Source: Maricaulis sp963975345 (GTDB taxonomy: Bacteria > Pseudomonadota > Alphaproteobacteria > Caulobacterales > Maricaulaceae). From it: a stretch of DNA of 64,000 bases. The notes below the pieces were generated by a model. It saw only the letters and a program-made list of their open reading frames with translations, made no database searches and was not told where the DNA came from. The stretch covers positions 1-64,000 of the forward strand of contig NZ_CAXBGE010000013.1 of the NCBI RefSeq assembly GCF_963975345.1, written 5' to 3'. The position numbers and the translations under genes were made by a program. Below, piece by piece: positions 42,208 to 50,118 of the stretch (its first letter is position 1; each line of letters begins with the position of its first letter).

Positions 42208-43374
42208 TTAGGTCCCCATCACCGCATCAAGAGCTGCGACGACACGTTCGGGATCGCCCAGCGCCATATCCGTAAACAGCGGCAGGCTGAGCGTCTGCTG
42301 GTAATATGCCGCAGCGCCCGGCGGGGTCTGATCGCCATAACGCCTGCGATACCAAGGTTGTGACGGCACCGGGATATAGTGAACCTGCGAACCTATCCCA
42401 TGCGCCTGCAAGCCCTGCATCACGCTGGCCCGGTCCATCCCCGCAGCCGCAAAATCAATCCGAACCGGATAAAGATGCAAACACGGATCGCAATCGGGGG
42501 TCCGCACCAAAGCCCCAACCCTTTTATGCCCCGCCAACAAGCCATCATAACTCGCTGCCAGCGTTTTACGTTTCGCCGCGAACACATCCAGCCGATGCAG
42601 CTGCGACCGCGCCAGAGCGGCCTGGACGTCGCACAGACGGTAATTCCAGCCCAGCTCCTGCATCTCATGCCACCAAGGTTCGTCCTGTCCCTGCTCCATC
42701 CGCGCCGGGTCGCGCTCGATCCCGTGACTGCGCAGACGCCGCAGGCGCGCCGCAAGGGCGCTATCATTGGTCGTCACCATCCCACCCTCACCCGCCGCTA
42801 TCGTCTTCACAGGATGAAAGGAAAAGCACGCCACATCCGAATATTCACACGCCCCCACCGGCCGACCGCGCCAGCTTGTCCCCAGCGCATGACAGGCATC
42901 CTCGACGATAACGGCACCGGCCGCGCTGGCGATCTCGCGCATCGCCGCCATGTCCTCACACTGCCCCGCCAGATGCACCGGCAGCACCGCCCGCAGCCTG
43001 GCTCCTGAGACCCGCGAAATCGCCTGCTGCAGCGTCTCCGGCGTCATCAGGCCTGTTGCGGCATCGACATCGGCAAACACCACATCGGCGCCGCAATAGA
43101 CCGCCGCATTCGCCGTCGCCATGAAAGTGATCGCCGGCACGATGCAGACATCGCCCGGCCCGACATCCAGTCCGGCCAGCGCCAAGTGCAGAGCGGTTGT
43201 CCCGTTGGAGCAGGCAATCGCGTGCTGCGCCCCTGTCGTCGCGGCGAAGTCAGCCTCAAAGGCATCGACCGCCGGCCCGGTGGTGAGCCAGTCGGATCGC
43301 AAGACCCGGGCAACCGCCTCGATATCGCTGTCGTCTATGGATTGCCGACCGTAGGGCAGGAAAGGTTTGGCCAT
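42208..43374 (-). CDS. pseC: UDP-4-amino-4,6-dideoxy-N-acetyl-beta-L-altrosamine transaminase PseC/FlmB
   Basis: The 388-residue PLP enzyme of the DegT/DnrJ/EryC1 family has FLPYGRQSIDDSDIEAV at the N-terminus, CSNGTTALHLAL, VEDACHALG and the PLP-lysine motif CFSFHPVKTIAAGEGGM, followed by NYRLCDVQAALARSQL. It carries out step 2 of the Pse pathway. It is the only Pse gene on the minus strand after the operon and ends 97 nt from the methylase stop (convergent). Confidence 0.93.
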   Translation of the reverse strand: MAKPFLPYGRQSIDDSDIEAVARVLRSDWLTTGPAVDAFEADFAATTGAQHAIACSNGTTALHLALAGLDVGPGDVCIVPAITFMATANAAVYCGADVVFADVDAATGLMTPETLQQAISRVSGARLRAVLPVHLAGQCEDMAAMREIASAAGAVIVEDACHALGTSWRGRPVGACEYSDVACFSFHPVKTIAAGEGGMVTTNDSALAARLRRLRSHGIERDPARMEQGQDEPWWHEMQELGWNYRLCDVQAALARSQLHRLDVFAAKRKTLAASYDGLLAGHKRVGALVRTPDCDPCLHLYPVRIDFAAAGMDRASVMQGLQAHGIGSQVHYIPVPSQPWYRRRYGDQTPPGAAAYYQQTLSLPLFTDMALGDPERVVAALDAVMGT

Positions 43375-43423
43375 AATGGATCCTCAAGATACGCCGCATC
43401 ATGCCGCGAGTCGCTCAAACGAA

Positions 43424-43448
43424 AACGGCACCCGCTTGGGGTGCCGTT
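43424..43448 (-). terminator. Terminator downstream of flagellin 1
   Basis: AACGGCACCC-GCTT-GGGGTGCCGTT: on the minus strand a 9-10 bp stem is followed by TTCGTTT. It lies 41 nt after the flagellin stop and just before pseC. Confidence 0.75.
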
Positions 43449-43488
43449 CCGCGGTGAGGCAGGCCGTGGTGGGGCCGGCTTTTGGGGT

Positions 43489-44319
43489 CTACTGGAAAAG
43501 ATTGAGAATGATCTGTGGCTGCGAGTTGGCAATCGACAGGGCTTGGACGCCAAGCTGTTGTTTGACTTGTAACGCCTGCAATTGCGCGCTCTCAACGGCA
43601 AGGTCCGCATCAACCAGATTACCGACCCCTTTGGTCAAGGCATCGACCAGCTTGCTGACAAACCCGGAATGGGCTTCGAGCTTCTTGGTGTCGGAACCGA
43701 GATTGGCCAACGCCTGATTGACGTTGTCGAGACTGGCCTGAATCGTCGCCATGACAGATGTCGCCAAGGTTACCGTGCTCAAGCTCGCCGTCGCCGGGAT
43801 CGTCACGATGGCGCCGCCAAGGCTCATATCCTGGGATTTCAGCGTTACGCTGCGGCTGGCATCTGCATCGGCCAGAAATTCCACACCATTGGTAACTGAC
43901 CCGTCGAGCAGGTTGGCACCGTCGAATTCAGCATTATTGATAATGACGCGAACCTGGTCGAGCAAAGCTTTGAAATCGGAATCATAGGCCTGTCGCGAAT
44001 AGGTATCGATTGACGGGTCCATCGCCGCCATTGCTTTCTCGCGCATCTGGATCAACAGATCGGAGATGGTCTCGCCGGCAGCCAACGCGACATCGCCGAT
44101 TGTGGTGGCGCGGTTCAAACCGGTCTGGACCGCACCCAGAGCGCTGATATCGGCACGCATGCCCTGCGCAACTGCGTAAATGGCCGCATTGTCCTTGGCA
44201 CCGGAGATCTTCAGCCCGGTATTGATCCGGTTCTGAATGCCATCCATCTGGTCGTTGGTCTTGTTGAGGTTTTGCAGCGCGATCATCGCGGCGGTGTTGG
44301 TGTGGACGCTTAAGGTCAT
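43489..44319 (-). CDS. Flagellin, divergent copy (276 aa)
   Basis: The 276-residue filament protein has D0/D1 motifs: N-terminal SVHTNTAAMIALQNLNKTNDQMDGIQNRINTGLKISGAKDNAAIYAVAQGMRADI and C-terminal LVDADLAVESAQLQALQVKQQLGVQALSIANSQPQIILNLFQ. It differs from the other two copies in the loop (NLLDGSVTNGVEFLADADA) and in IYAVAQGM. It has its own sigma-54 promoter and a terminator. It probably corresponds to a minor Caulobacter-type flagellin; which one cannot be stated. Confidence 0.93.
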   Translation of the reverse strand: MTLSVHTNTAAMIALQNLNKTNDQMDGIQNRINTGLKISGAKDNAAIYAVAQGMRADISALGAVQTGLNRATTIGDVALAAGETISDLLIQMREKAMAAMDPSIDTYSRQAYDSDFKALLDQVRVIINNAEFDGANLLDGSVTNGVEFLADADASRSVTLKSQDMSLGGAIVTIPATASLSTVTLATSVMATIQASLDNVNQALANLGSDTKKLEAHSGFVSKLVDALTKGVGNLVDADLAVESAQLQALQVKQQLGVQALSIANSQPQIILNLFQ

Positions 44320-44377
44320 GCGATATTCTCCCGCAATTCACCGCGCCACTGTTTCGTGACGCCTTGAAATTACGAGC

Positions 44378-44392
44378 GCAATTGCCGTGCCG
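44378..44392 (-). promoter_or_regulatory. Sigma-54 promoter of flagellin 1
   Basis: On the minus strand CGGCACGGCAATTGC (CGGCAC-N5-TTGC) has the GG and GC elements at the right distance, 59 nt upstream of the ATG. It has C in place of T at the first -24 base. Confidence 0.65.
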
Positions 44393-44519
44393 ATCTTCGA
44401 TCGTATGTTTGGATTATTCTTTTCAAAGGCTTACTGGCAGTGACGGTCTGGCACAAAGGTGAGTTGAGTCGGAAATTGCCGAGTCGCACCGGCCTGGCCG
44501 GTCAGTTTTGCCCACCACA

Positions 44520-44888
44520 TCAGGCCGTCTTGTTGACCAGCCCCGCCCGGAAACTGCGCAGATATTCCACCAGATCATTATGCGATTCCGGCGGCCAGCG
44601 GCGTACGGTTTCACCGGTATCCTTGTCGATCATCAGATAGACGAAGTCGCCGGTGGGCGTTTCACGCTGAATGCTGAGTCTGGAGTTTTTGAGAACTTCC
44701 CGCGACAGACGTTCAAGTTCTGCAGCGAGCTCCTCAGAGGAGCGTTCGGCAGCTTTGGGTGCGCCTGGTTGTTTGTCGACAGGCGGAACGCGTGTGGGGT
44801 CGGCCCGTGGACGGTCACCGAGCGCATCGCGCGGTTCAACAAGTGGACTGGCCACCAGTGGCGACCGAGTATAATTCGTATCAGCCAT
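44520..44888 (-). CDS. flaG: Flagellar protein FlaG
   Basis: The 122-residue protein has a disordered Pro-rich N-terminus (about 1-55), a helix (SSEELAAELERLSREVLKNSRLSIQRE) and the FlaG core FVYLMIDKDTGETVRRWPPESHNDLVEYLRSF. FlaG family proteins influence filament length in other bacteria. ATG 44888 has AAAGGAAA before it. It follows flagellin 2 on the same strand, with two hairpins (44901-44914 and 44956-44982) between them. Confidence 0.85.
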   Translation of the reverse strand: MADTNYTRSPLVASPLVEPRDALGDRPRADPTRVPPVDKQPGAPKAAERSSEELAAELERLSREVLKNSRLSIQRETPTGDFVYLMIDKDTGETVRRWPPESHNDLVEYLRSFRAGLVNKTA

Positions 44889-44955
44889 TTTCCTTTCGCC
44901 GACGCAGAGGCGTCAGCGCCTCCAAAGCATCCTCCGTCAGCGATCTGCGGAAGGT

Positions 44956-44982
44956 GGATGGCGGGCCATTGGCCCGCCATCC
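44956..44982 (-). terminator. Hairpin after flagellin 2
   Basis: GGATGGCGGGCC-ATT-GGCCCGCCATCC is a perfect 12-bp stem 12 nt after the flagellin 2 stop. No T-run follows, so it may protect mRNA or only partially terminate before flaG. Confidence 0.65.
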
Positions 44983-44993
44983 GGTTCCGTAGA

Positions 44994-45818
44994 TTAACGG
45001 AAGTAGCCCAGGATCGTGCTCGGAGCACTATTGGCGATCGACAGAGCCTGAACGCCAAGCTGTTGCTTGACCTGCAGGGACTGCAACCGCGCGCTCTCTT
45101 TTGCCAGATCTGCATCGACGAGATTGCCGATACCCTTTTCCAGGGAGTCAGACAGCTTGCCGACGAAATCCTTGTGGATTCCCACGGACTTCGACGCTGT
45201 ACCCAGACGGGCCAACGAGCTGTTCAGATTGCCGATCGAGGTCGAAATCGTGCCCGCCAGCGTCTTGGCAGCACCCGCAGACGCGAATGAAGCCGTTGCA
45301 GCCAGCGTAACAACCGCACCGCCGAGGGACATGTTTTCGTCAACGATCGAGATCGTCGAAGAGCCCGAGGCATTGGCCAGAGCAGAGATCGACGTCACAG
45401 TGTTGTTGATCATGTTGGTGCCATTGAACGAGGCGTTCGAGACGATCTTGCCGATCTGGTCGCGGAGGGCCTTGAAATCTTCGTTCAGAGCAGTCCGTGA
45501 TGCCGAGTCGAGGCTGGTGTCGGAAGCGGCGAGCGCCTTCGACTTCATCTCGATCAGAATGTCGGAGATTGCTTCGCCACCGGCAAGAGCCACATCGACG
45601 GTCGAAGCTGCCAGGTCAAGAGAACCGGCGACGACTTCATAACCTTTGACGTCTGCCCGCATCTTTTGAGCAATGGCAAACTTGCCGCCGTCATCTTTGG
45701 CGGAAGCGACCGCGAGACCGGTGGTAATCCGGCTCTGGACCTGTTCCAGGTCGCGATTGGTCATGTTCAGCTGCTGCAGCGCAACCATGGCGCCGGAATT
45801 CGTGTTGATGGTAGCCAT
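44994..45818 (-). CDS. Flagellin, copy 2 (274 aa)
   Basis: The 274-residue filament protein has the N-terminal MATINTNSGAMVALQQLNM, the CxxGG-like ASAKDDGGKFAIAQKMRAD and the C-terminal LVDADLAKESARLQSLQVKQQLGVQALSIANSAP. It is close to copy 3 and shares SLDSASRTALNEDFKALRDQI and SLGGAVVTLAATASF. The Ser/Thr-rich middle (about 130-190) is a likely surface for Pse glycosylation. AAGGGCC precedes the ATG. A sigma-54 promoter and two ftr-like motifs lie upstream. Confidence 0.96.
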   Translation of the reverse strand: MATINTNSGAMVALQQLNMTNRDLEQVQSRITTGLAVASAKDDGGKFAIAQKMRADVKGYEVVAGSLDLAASTVDVALAGGEAISDILIEMKSKALAASDTSLDSASRTALNEDFKALRDQIGKIVSNASFNGTNMINNTVTSISALANASGSSTISIVDENMSLGGAVVTLAATASFASAGAAKTLAGTISTSIGNLNSSLARLGTASKSVGIHKDFVGKLSDSLEKGIGNLVDADLAKESARLQSLQVKQQLGVQALSIANSAPSTILGYFR

Positions 45819-45847
45819 TTCTTGGCCCTTTCCGTTCTGGTTTATGC

Positions 45848-45862
45848 CGGGCGTTTTGCCCG
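45848..45862 (-). promoter_or_regulatory. Leader hairpin in flagellin 2 mRNA
   Basis: CGGGC-AAAAC-GCCCG forms a 5-bp perfect stem in the 5' leader, between the promoter and the ATG. In Caulobacter, FlbT acts on the leader of the flagellin fljK mRNA, so this is a candidate control structure. Confidence 0.45.
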
Positions 45863-45890
45863 ATGGACCTTCTGATCCACGGAAAACCTC

Positions 45891-45905
45891 GCAAACTACG
45901 GGCCA
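45891..45905 (-). promoter_or_regulatory. Sigma-54 promoter of flagellin 2
   Basis: TGGCCCGTAGTTTGC on the minus strand (TGGCCC-N5-TTGC), with GG/GC spacing correct, 73 nt before the ATG. Confidence 0.8.
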
Positions 45906-45995
45906 GAAACGACCTGCGCCAACAGGTTAATCGGGGGAGAGATGACGGCGTTACTGATATGCGCTGATCGAACCCGTACGCGGTAACTATTTGAT

Positions 45996-46010
45996 CGGCA
46001 AAAACTGCCG
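45996..46010. promoter_or_regulatory. ftr-like (FlbD) element 1 upstream of flagellin 2
   Basis: CGGCAAAAACTGCCG, 90 nt upstream of the sigma-54 element; near-symmetric CGGCA...TGCCG form. Confidence 0.6.
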
Positions 46011-46029
46011 CCCCAACCGGGAAATTGCG

Positions 46030-46044
46030 CGGCAGAAGTTGCCG
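46030..46044. promoter_or_regulatory. ftr-like (FlbD) element 2 upstream of flagellin 2
   Basis: CGGCAGAAGTTGCCG, offset 34 nt from element 1; the two share CGGCA(A/G)AA and TGCCG. Confidence 0.6.
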
Positions 46045-46120
46045 GGCGGCAAATATTTATGATTTCCAATAAGTTAATTTCGGATAGCAGGCATGCTTAC
46101 GGCCCCCCGCGTGCGGAACC

Positions 46121-46152
46121 AAAAAAACCGGGGCCGCCCGAAGGCGGCCCCG
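46121..46152 (-). terminator. Rho-independent terminator of flagellin 3
   Basis: On the minus strand GGGGCCGCC-TTCG-GGCGGCCCC forms a 9-bp stem with a TTCG tetraloop followed by GGTTTTTTT. It begins 11 nt after the stop. Confidence 0.92.
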
Positions 46153-46162
46153 ATCAACGAAG

Positions 46163-46987
46163 CTACTGGAAGAAGGAAAGGATGGTTTGCGGACTTTGAT
46201 TCGCGATCGAAAGTGCCTGAACCCCCAGCTGCTGCTTGACTTGCAGCGACTGCAGGCGGGCGCTCTCTTTCGCCAGGTCCGCATCGACAAGATTTCCAAT
46301 ACCCACTTCAAGGGCGTCGGAAAGCTTGGCCACAAAATCCCCGTGAATTTGTAGAGACTTGGAGGCAGTGCCGAGGCGTGCCAACGCAAGGTTCAGATTA
46401 TTCAGCGAGGTTGAGATCGTACCCGCGAGCGTATCAGCCGCCCCTGCCGTCGCAAACGAAGCCGTCGCGGTGAGCGTTACAATACCGCCCCCCAGCGACA
46501 GGTTTTCATCAGCGATGGAGATCGTGCTGCTACCGTCGTCATTTGCCAAGGCAGAGACCGACGTCACGGAATTATTGATCAAGTTTGTGCCATTGAATTC
46601 GGCGGTACTGACCATCTTTGAAATCTGGTCACGCAGAGCCTTGAAATCTTCGTTCAGGGCCGTCCGGGACGCGGAGTCCAGAGAAACATCAGAAGCCGCC
46701 AGTGCCTTTGCCTTCATCTCAATGAGGAGGTCGGAAATGCCTTCGCTCGCCGCAAGCGCGACGTCGACGACAGACCGGGACCGGTTGAGGCTGTCCTTCA
46801 CAACCGCATACCCGCCCACTTGGGCGCGCATACGCTGGGCGATGGCGAACTTGCCGCCATCATCCTTCGCGCCGGCCACGTTGAGGCCGGTGTTGATGCG
46901 ATTTTGAACCTCTGTCATTTGAGCGTTCGTCTTGGTCAGGTTCTGCAGAGCCACCATGGCTCCGGCGTTGGTGTTCACTGAAAGCAT
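46163..46987 (-). CDS. Flagellin, copy 3 (274 aa)
   Basis: The 274-residue filament protein has MLSVNTNAGAMVALQNLTKTNAQMTEVQNRINTGLNVAGAKDDGGKFAIAQRMRAQV at the N-terminus and the same C-terminal LVDADLAKESARLQSLQVKQQLGVQALSIANQSP as copy 2. The middle differs modestly (DDGSSTISIADENLSLGGGIVTL). GGAGG lies 6-7 nt upstream of the ATG. It has its own sigma-54 promoter and the best terminator of the three copies, which fits a major filament subunit. Confidence 0.96.
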   Translation of the reverse strand: MLSVNTNAGAMVALQNLTKTNAQMTEVQNRINTGLNVAGAKDDGGKFAIAQRMRAQVGGYAVVKDSLNRSRSVVDVALAASEGISDLLIEMKAKALAASDVSLDSASRTALNEDFKALRDQISKMVSTAEFNGTNLINNSVTSVSALANDDGSSTISIADENLSLGGGIVTLTATASFATAGAADTLAGTISTSLNNLNLALARLGTASKSLQIHGDFVAKLSDALEVGIGNLVDADLAKESARLQSLQVKQQLGVQALSIANQSPQTILSFFQ

Positions 46988-47032
46988 AATCGTTCCTCCA
47001 TTCTGGAAGTGGTGAAGTCGGTCGTTTGACTT

Positions 47033-47043
47033 GGACTTTGTCC
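47033..47043 (-). promoter_or_regulatory. Leader hairpin near the 5' end of flagellin 3 mRNA
   Basis: GGAC-AAA-GTCC at the expected start of the transcript. Short, so only suggestive. Confidence 0.35.
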
Positions 47044-47056
47044 TGTTGCGGGACTC

Positions 47057-47071
47057 GCAAGCTGCGGGCCA
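47057..47071 (-). promoter_or_regulatory. Sigma-54 promoter of flagellin 3
   Basis: TGGCCCGCAGCTTGC on the minus strand (TGGCCC-N5-TTGC), 70 nt before the ATG. It is the same variant as at flagellin 2. Confidence 0.8.
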
Positions 47072-47170
47072 GCCGTGATCAGGAAAAGTGATTGTTTTTA
47101 TTGTGATATTTGAGGATCATTTGAGGTCGTCGAGACGCCTGGTCCATTCCTGCCGCCCATATCTGCCGCC

Positions 47171-47187
47171 TCGGCAGAACCTGCCTG
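47171..47187. promoter_or_regulatory. ftr-like (FlbD) element upstream of flagellin 3
   Basis: TCGGCAGAACCTGCCTG lies 100 nt upstream of the sigma-54 promoter. Confidence 0.55.
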
Positions 47188-47335
47188 CAGATGCGCTGGA
47201 CGCACAACGAAGCGGCTACGCCCACCGGCCAGGGCGAGGCGCAGGCGCAAGAACGGGCAACCGGCACCCCGGCGCCAACCCAAACTCAACGAATTTGCAA
47301 ATCAGATTAGAGCCTGCCCCGCATCGGGCTTCGCG

Positions 47336-47707
47336 CTATGCGGCGGTGTCAGGCTGCGATTGTGGCGCCAAGCCCTGCATAATGGTTCGATTGAGATCGA
47401 TCAGGACCTCAAAATCACCCGATCCCCGCATGACAGAGGATGTGTATTTCGACACGAAGAGCGAGAGTGAAATGATCGAAGCCCGCAATTGGTCAGGCAG
47501 TCCGTTCTCGGCGCTGGCGCAATCGGCACCCAAATTGGACCAAAGCCGCCGGTTCCAGTCCAGCGCGTCAATCCGCCCCGCAAGATCTGTGCGGTCAACC
47601 TCAGCGGCCCGCATCAGCGCTCGCGTCACTTGGGCGAAAAGCCGGTACTCGGTGGAACGCGGGTCTTCGACGCGCGTCGTGGCACGCTGATACGCTTGTA
47701 ATGACAT
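47336..47707 (-). CDS. flaF: Flagellar biosynthesis regulator FlaF
   Basis: The 123-residue helical protein has the FlaF pattern: AYQRATTRVEDPRSTEYRLFAQVTRALMRAAE, LDWNRRLWSNLGADCASAENGLPDQLRASIISLSLFVSKYTSSVM and DFEVLIDLNRTIMQGL. In Caulobacter FlaF is needed for flagellin production or secretion together with FlbT. The ATG overlaps the flbT stop by one base (TGATG). It is located downstream of flbT and 5' of flagellin 3. Confidence 0.94.
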   Translation of the reverse strand: MSLQAYQRATTRVEDPRSTEYRLFAQVTRALMRAAEVDRTDLAGRIDALDWNRRLWSNLGADCASAENGLPDQLRASIISLSLFVSKYTSSVMRGSGDFEVLIDLNRTIMQGLAPQSQPDTAA

Positions 47708-48093
47708 CAGACCAGGCGCTCCTGTTCGAAGGCAATCAACTTCTTGCAGCGCATCAAAGCCTTGTAGAACTCATCCGCCATCACGTCTCTGCTGATGGCG
47801 ACACAATCCGTCAGCACCTCGGGGGCTGAAACCACCCCCATAAACTCATTCATCCGGAGCACGAATTGCTCATAGAGTTGCTCGTCAGCGTGATCAGACA
47901 GATACATCATCATGATCGGAAAATAGATATGCCGCGCTGGCGTCGTTACCTGGTCGGCCTGCATGATGTCTTTTTCGCGAAGCACCGAAGCCCGATTCTG
48001 CAGCAGCAGTGTCGCCCGGCGATCGCCGTTCTCAACGACAGCTCCGTTGAGCACGAACTTCTCGCCAGGCTTGAGCGAGATTTTCAGGGCCAT
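47707..48093 (-). CDS. flbT: Flagellin translation regulator FlbT
   Basis: The 128-residue protein begins MALKISLKPGEKFVLNGAVVENGDRRATLLLQNRASVLREKDIM, then TTPARHIYFPIMMMYLSDHADEQLYEQFVLRMNEFM, all diagnostic of FlbT. In Caulobacter it binds flagellin mRNA leaders and restrains translation until hook completion. GGAGAG precedes the ATG. It is divergent from flmG. Confidence 0.95.
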   Translation of the reverse strand: MALKISLKPGEKFVLNGAVVENGDRRATLLLQNRASVLREKDIMQADQVTTPARHIYFPIMMMYLSDHADEQLYEQFVLRMNEFMGVVSAPEVLTDCVAISRDVMADEFYKALMRCKKLIAFEQERLV

Positions 48094-48274
48094 GAGGTCT
48101 CTCCAAGGACTGACGGTCGAGTCGACACATTACGATTGGGCACGGTGACAAACTCGAGTGAACAAATGGTTTCGCCACCACCCCGCGCGCTGCGCTGTCG
48201 TTAGCAAGTTTTAAATCGAATCCGCGACAGCTAACGGGAGTTTCACCCCAAACAAGGCAGTACGAATAGTTCAC

Positions 48275-50071
48275 ATGGTTGATGCTCTCCCAAACGTCCC
48301 CTCGTTGATCGATGAATTCTCCGCACCCGCAGAATCCGGGAAGAACGCGGCCATCGGTGCGCGGGGGGTGCGCGGCAGCATTTCGACGGAGGTCAGACTT
48401 GGCCTGGTTCCCAAGAATCAGCGCGACCAGTATCGCAAGGCAGCCAACCTCGCCAAACGCGCGATCCGGATGTCGGATGATGGCGATCACCAAGGTGCCG
48501 CCAAGCCTGCATTGGCCGCCCTTGACCTGGCGCCGGACTACGCCCTCCCCAACCACACCATCGGCCTGATCCTGTTCCGGCTCGGGCGATTGTCACGGGC
48601 GCTGCAATTTTACGAACGCGCATGGCGAATTGACCCCCGCGACGCCGAAATTTATTTGAATATGGGGATCGTCGCCTGGAAGCTCGACATGCTGGATGCG
48701 GCCGAGAAATTCTACCGGCTGTGCGTCGATCTCGCGCCGGAGAATATGAACGGGTTGATCAATCTCGCCAGTGTTCTGCGCGACCAGGGTCGCTATGACG
48801 ATGCGATCGAATTGTTGCGAGCCCAAATATTCTTGCGCCCTGAAAATGTTGACCTCTGGAACTCACTCGGCACAGTCGTCGCGGATTCCGGCGATCCTGT
48901 CGGCTCGGTCCCATTCTATACAGAAGCTCTGCGCATAAATCCCGGCTTCGCCCGGGGACACAATAATCTGGCGGCGGTCTACGAGCTGACCGGTAACCCG
49001 ACTCTGGCGATCAAACATTTTGAGGAAGCGCTCAAAAGCCCCAAGGATGCGATCGACCGGGCGACTATGCGCCACGGCCTCTCCCACGCCCTGCTTGCCG
49101 CCGGGCGTCTCGCTGAGGGTTGGAAATCCCAACAATCACGCCTCGATCCTGATAACATTCAGGCAACGCTGTTTGCGATGAACTGCCCACGCTGGGAAAG
49201 CCTCGACCCCGCCGATATCGTCGGAAAAAAAGTCGTCATTGTCGGTGAGCAAGGCCTGGGCGATGAAGTCCTGTTTCTCAACTCCGCTCACGAACTTCAA
49301 AGTCAAATCGGTGCCAGCGGCGAGCTGCGTATTGCCTGCGAGCAGCGGCTGGTACCGCTCATTCAGCGTTCCTTCCCGCTCGCTCGCGTCGACAATCATT
49401 TGTCCACAGTGCTTGAGGGCCGCAATGTCCGCACTGCCGGCGGTCTGGACCGGGGCGCCGATTTTTGGACGCCAATGGGCGATCAGCTCGGCGCCTTTCG
49501 ACCCAGCGTCGAGTCCTTCCCCGACACCCCAGCCTTCCTGACCCCCGACCTGCAACGCGCCGATGCGTTCCGGCAAGAACTGGCGGCATTGGGGCCGGGA
49601 TTGAAGGTCGGCGTTTTGTGGAAATCCTTGAAAATGACCGGGTCCAGAGCGCGGTTTTTCTCACCGCTCGATGCCTGGAAACCCGTATTGCAGACGCCGG
49701 GCGTGACCTTCATCAACATGCAATACGGCGAGACCGCCGACGATATCCAGCGCGCCCGGGATGAATTTGGAGTCACGCTGTACACCCCGGAAACGCTTGA
49801 CTTGAAAAATGACCTAGATGGCGTTGCCGCGATGGGCCAAGCGCTGGATCTGATGATCGGACCGATGACGGCTTCGATCAATCTGGCAGCGGCGTGTGGC
49901 GGCGACGTCTGGGTGTTTTTGCCCCATCGCCGGCACTGGATCACATTCTCCTCTGACCGCCTGCCCTGGTATCCCTCGGCCCGGCTGTTCTTCGGCGATG
50001 GATTTGGCGACTGGACCGGTATCATGGCGCAGCTCGCCGCAGCCCTCCGGGAACGCGTCGCACAGTCCTGA
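48275..50071 (+). CDS. flmG: TPR-containing flagellin glycosyltransferase FlmG (FlbA)
   Basis: The 598-residue cytoplasmic protein has N-terminal TPR repeats (about 65-300; PNHTIGLILFRLGRLSRALQFYERAWRIDPRDAEIYLNMG and following units) and a C-terminal GT-B-like half (about 320-595) with VVIVGEQGLGDEVLFLNSAHEL, GVLWKSLKMTGSRARFFSPLDAWKPVL and DLMIGPMTASINLAAACGG. This is the arrangement of Caulobacter FlmG, which transfers pseudaminic acid to flagellins with the TPR part binding flagellin. The flbT/flaF/flagellin context agrees. Confidence 0.88.
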   Translation: MVDALPNVPSLIDEFSAPAESGKNAAIGARGVRGSISTEVRLGLVPKNQRDQYRKAANLAKRAIRMSDDGDHQGAAKPALAALDLAPDYALPNHTIGLILFRLGRLSRALQFYERAWRIDPRDAEIYLNMGIVAWKLDMLDAAEKFYRLCVDLAPENMNGLINLASVLRDQGRYDDAIELLRAQIFLRPENVDLWNSLGTVVADSGDPVGSVPFYTEALRINPGFARGHNNLAAVYELTGNPTLAIKHFEEALKSPKDAIDRATMRHGLSHALLAAGRLAEGWKSQQSRLDPDNIQATLFAMNCPRWESLDPADIVGKKVVIVGEQGLGDEVLFLNSAHELQSQIGASGELRIACEQRLVPLIQRSFPLARVDNHLSTVLEGRNVRTAGGLDRGADFWTPMGDQLGAFRPSVESFPDTPAFLTPDLQRADAFRQELAALGPGLKVGVLWKSLKMTGSRARFFSPLDAWKPVLQTPGVTFINMQYGETADDIQRARDEFGVTLYTPETLDLKNDLDGVAAMGQALDLMIGPMTASINLAAACGGDVWVFLPHRRHWITFSSDRLPWYPSARLFFGDGFGDWTGIMAQLAAALRERVAQS

Positions 50072-50118
50072 CACCTCCCCCCCTACCCTCTCCGGGATAA
50101 TCGCGCTAAGTCGGTTGC

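Larger units (their letters stand above)
45819..46162. other. Flagellin 2 promoter region and terminator of flagellin 3
   Basis: This 344-nt gap has no gene. It holds the leader hairpin (45848-45862), sigma-54 promoter (45891-45905), two ftr-like motifs (45996-46044) and the terminator of the upstream flagellin (46121-46152). Confidence 0.8.
46988..47335. other. Flagellin 3 promoter region; gap to flaF
   Basis: No gene is visible in 348 nt. It contains a leader hairpin (47033-47043), the sigma-54 promoter, an AT-rich stretch at about 47090-47115 and CGGCAGAACCTGCC at 47172. The part 47200-47335 shows nothing clear. Confidence 0.75.
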
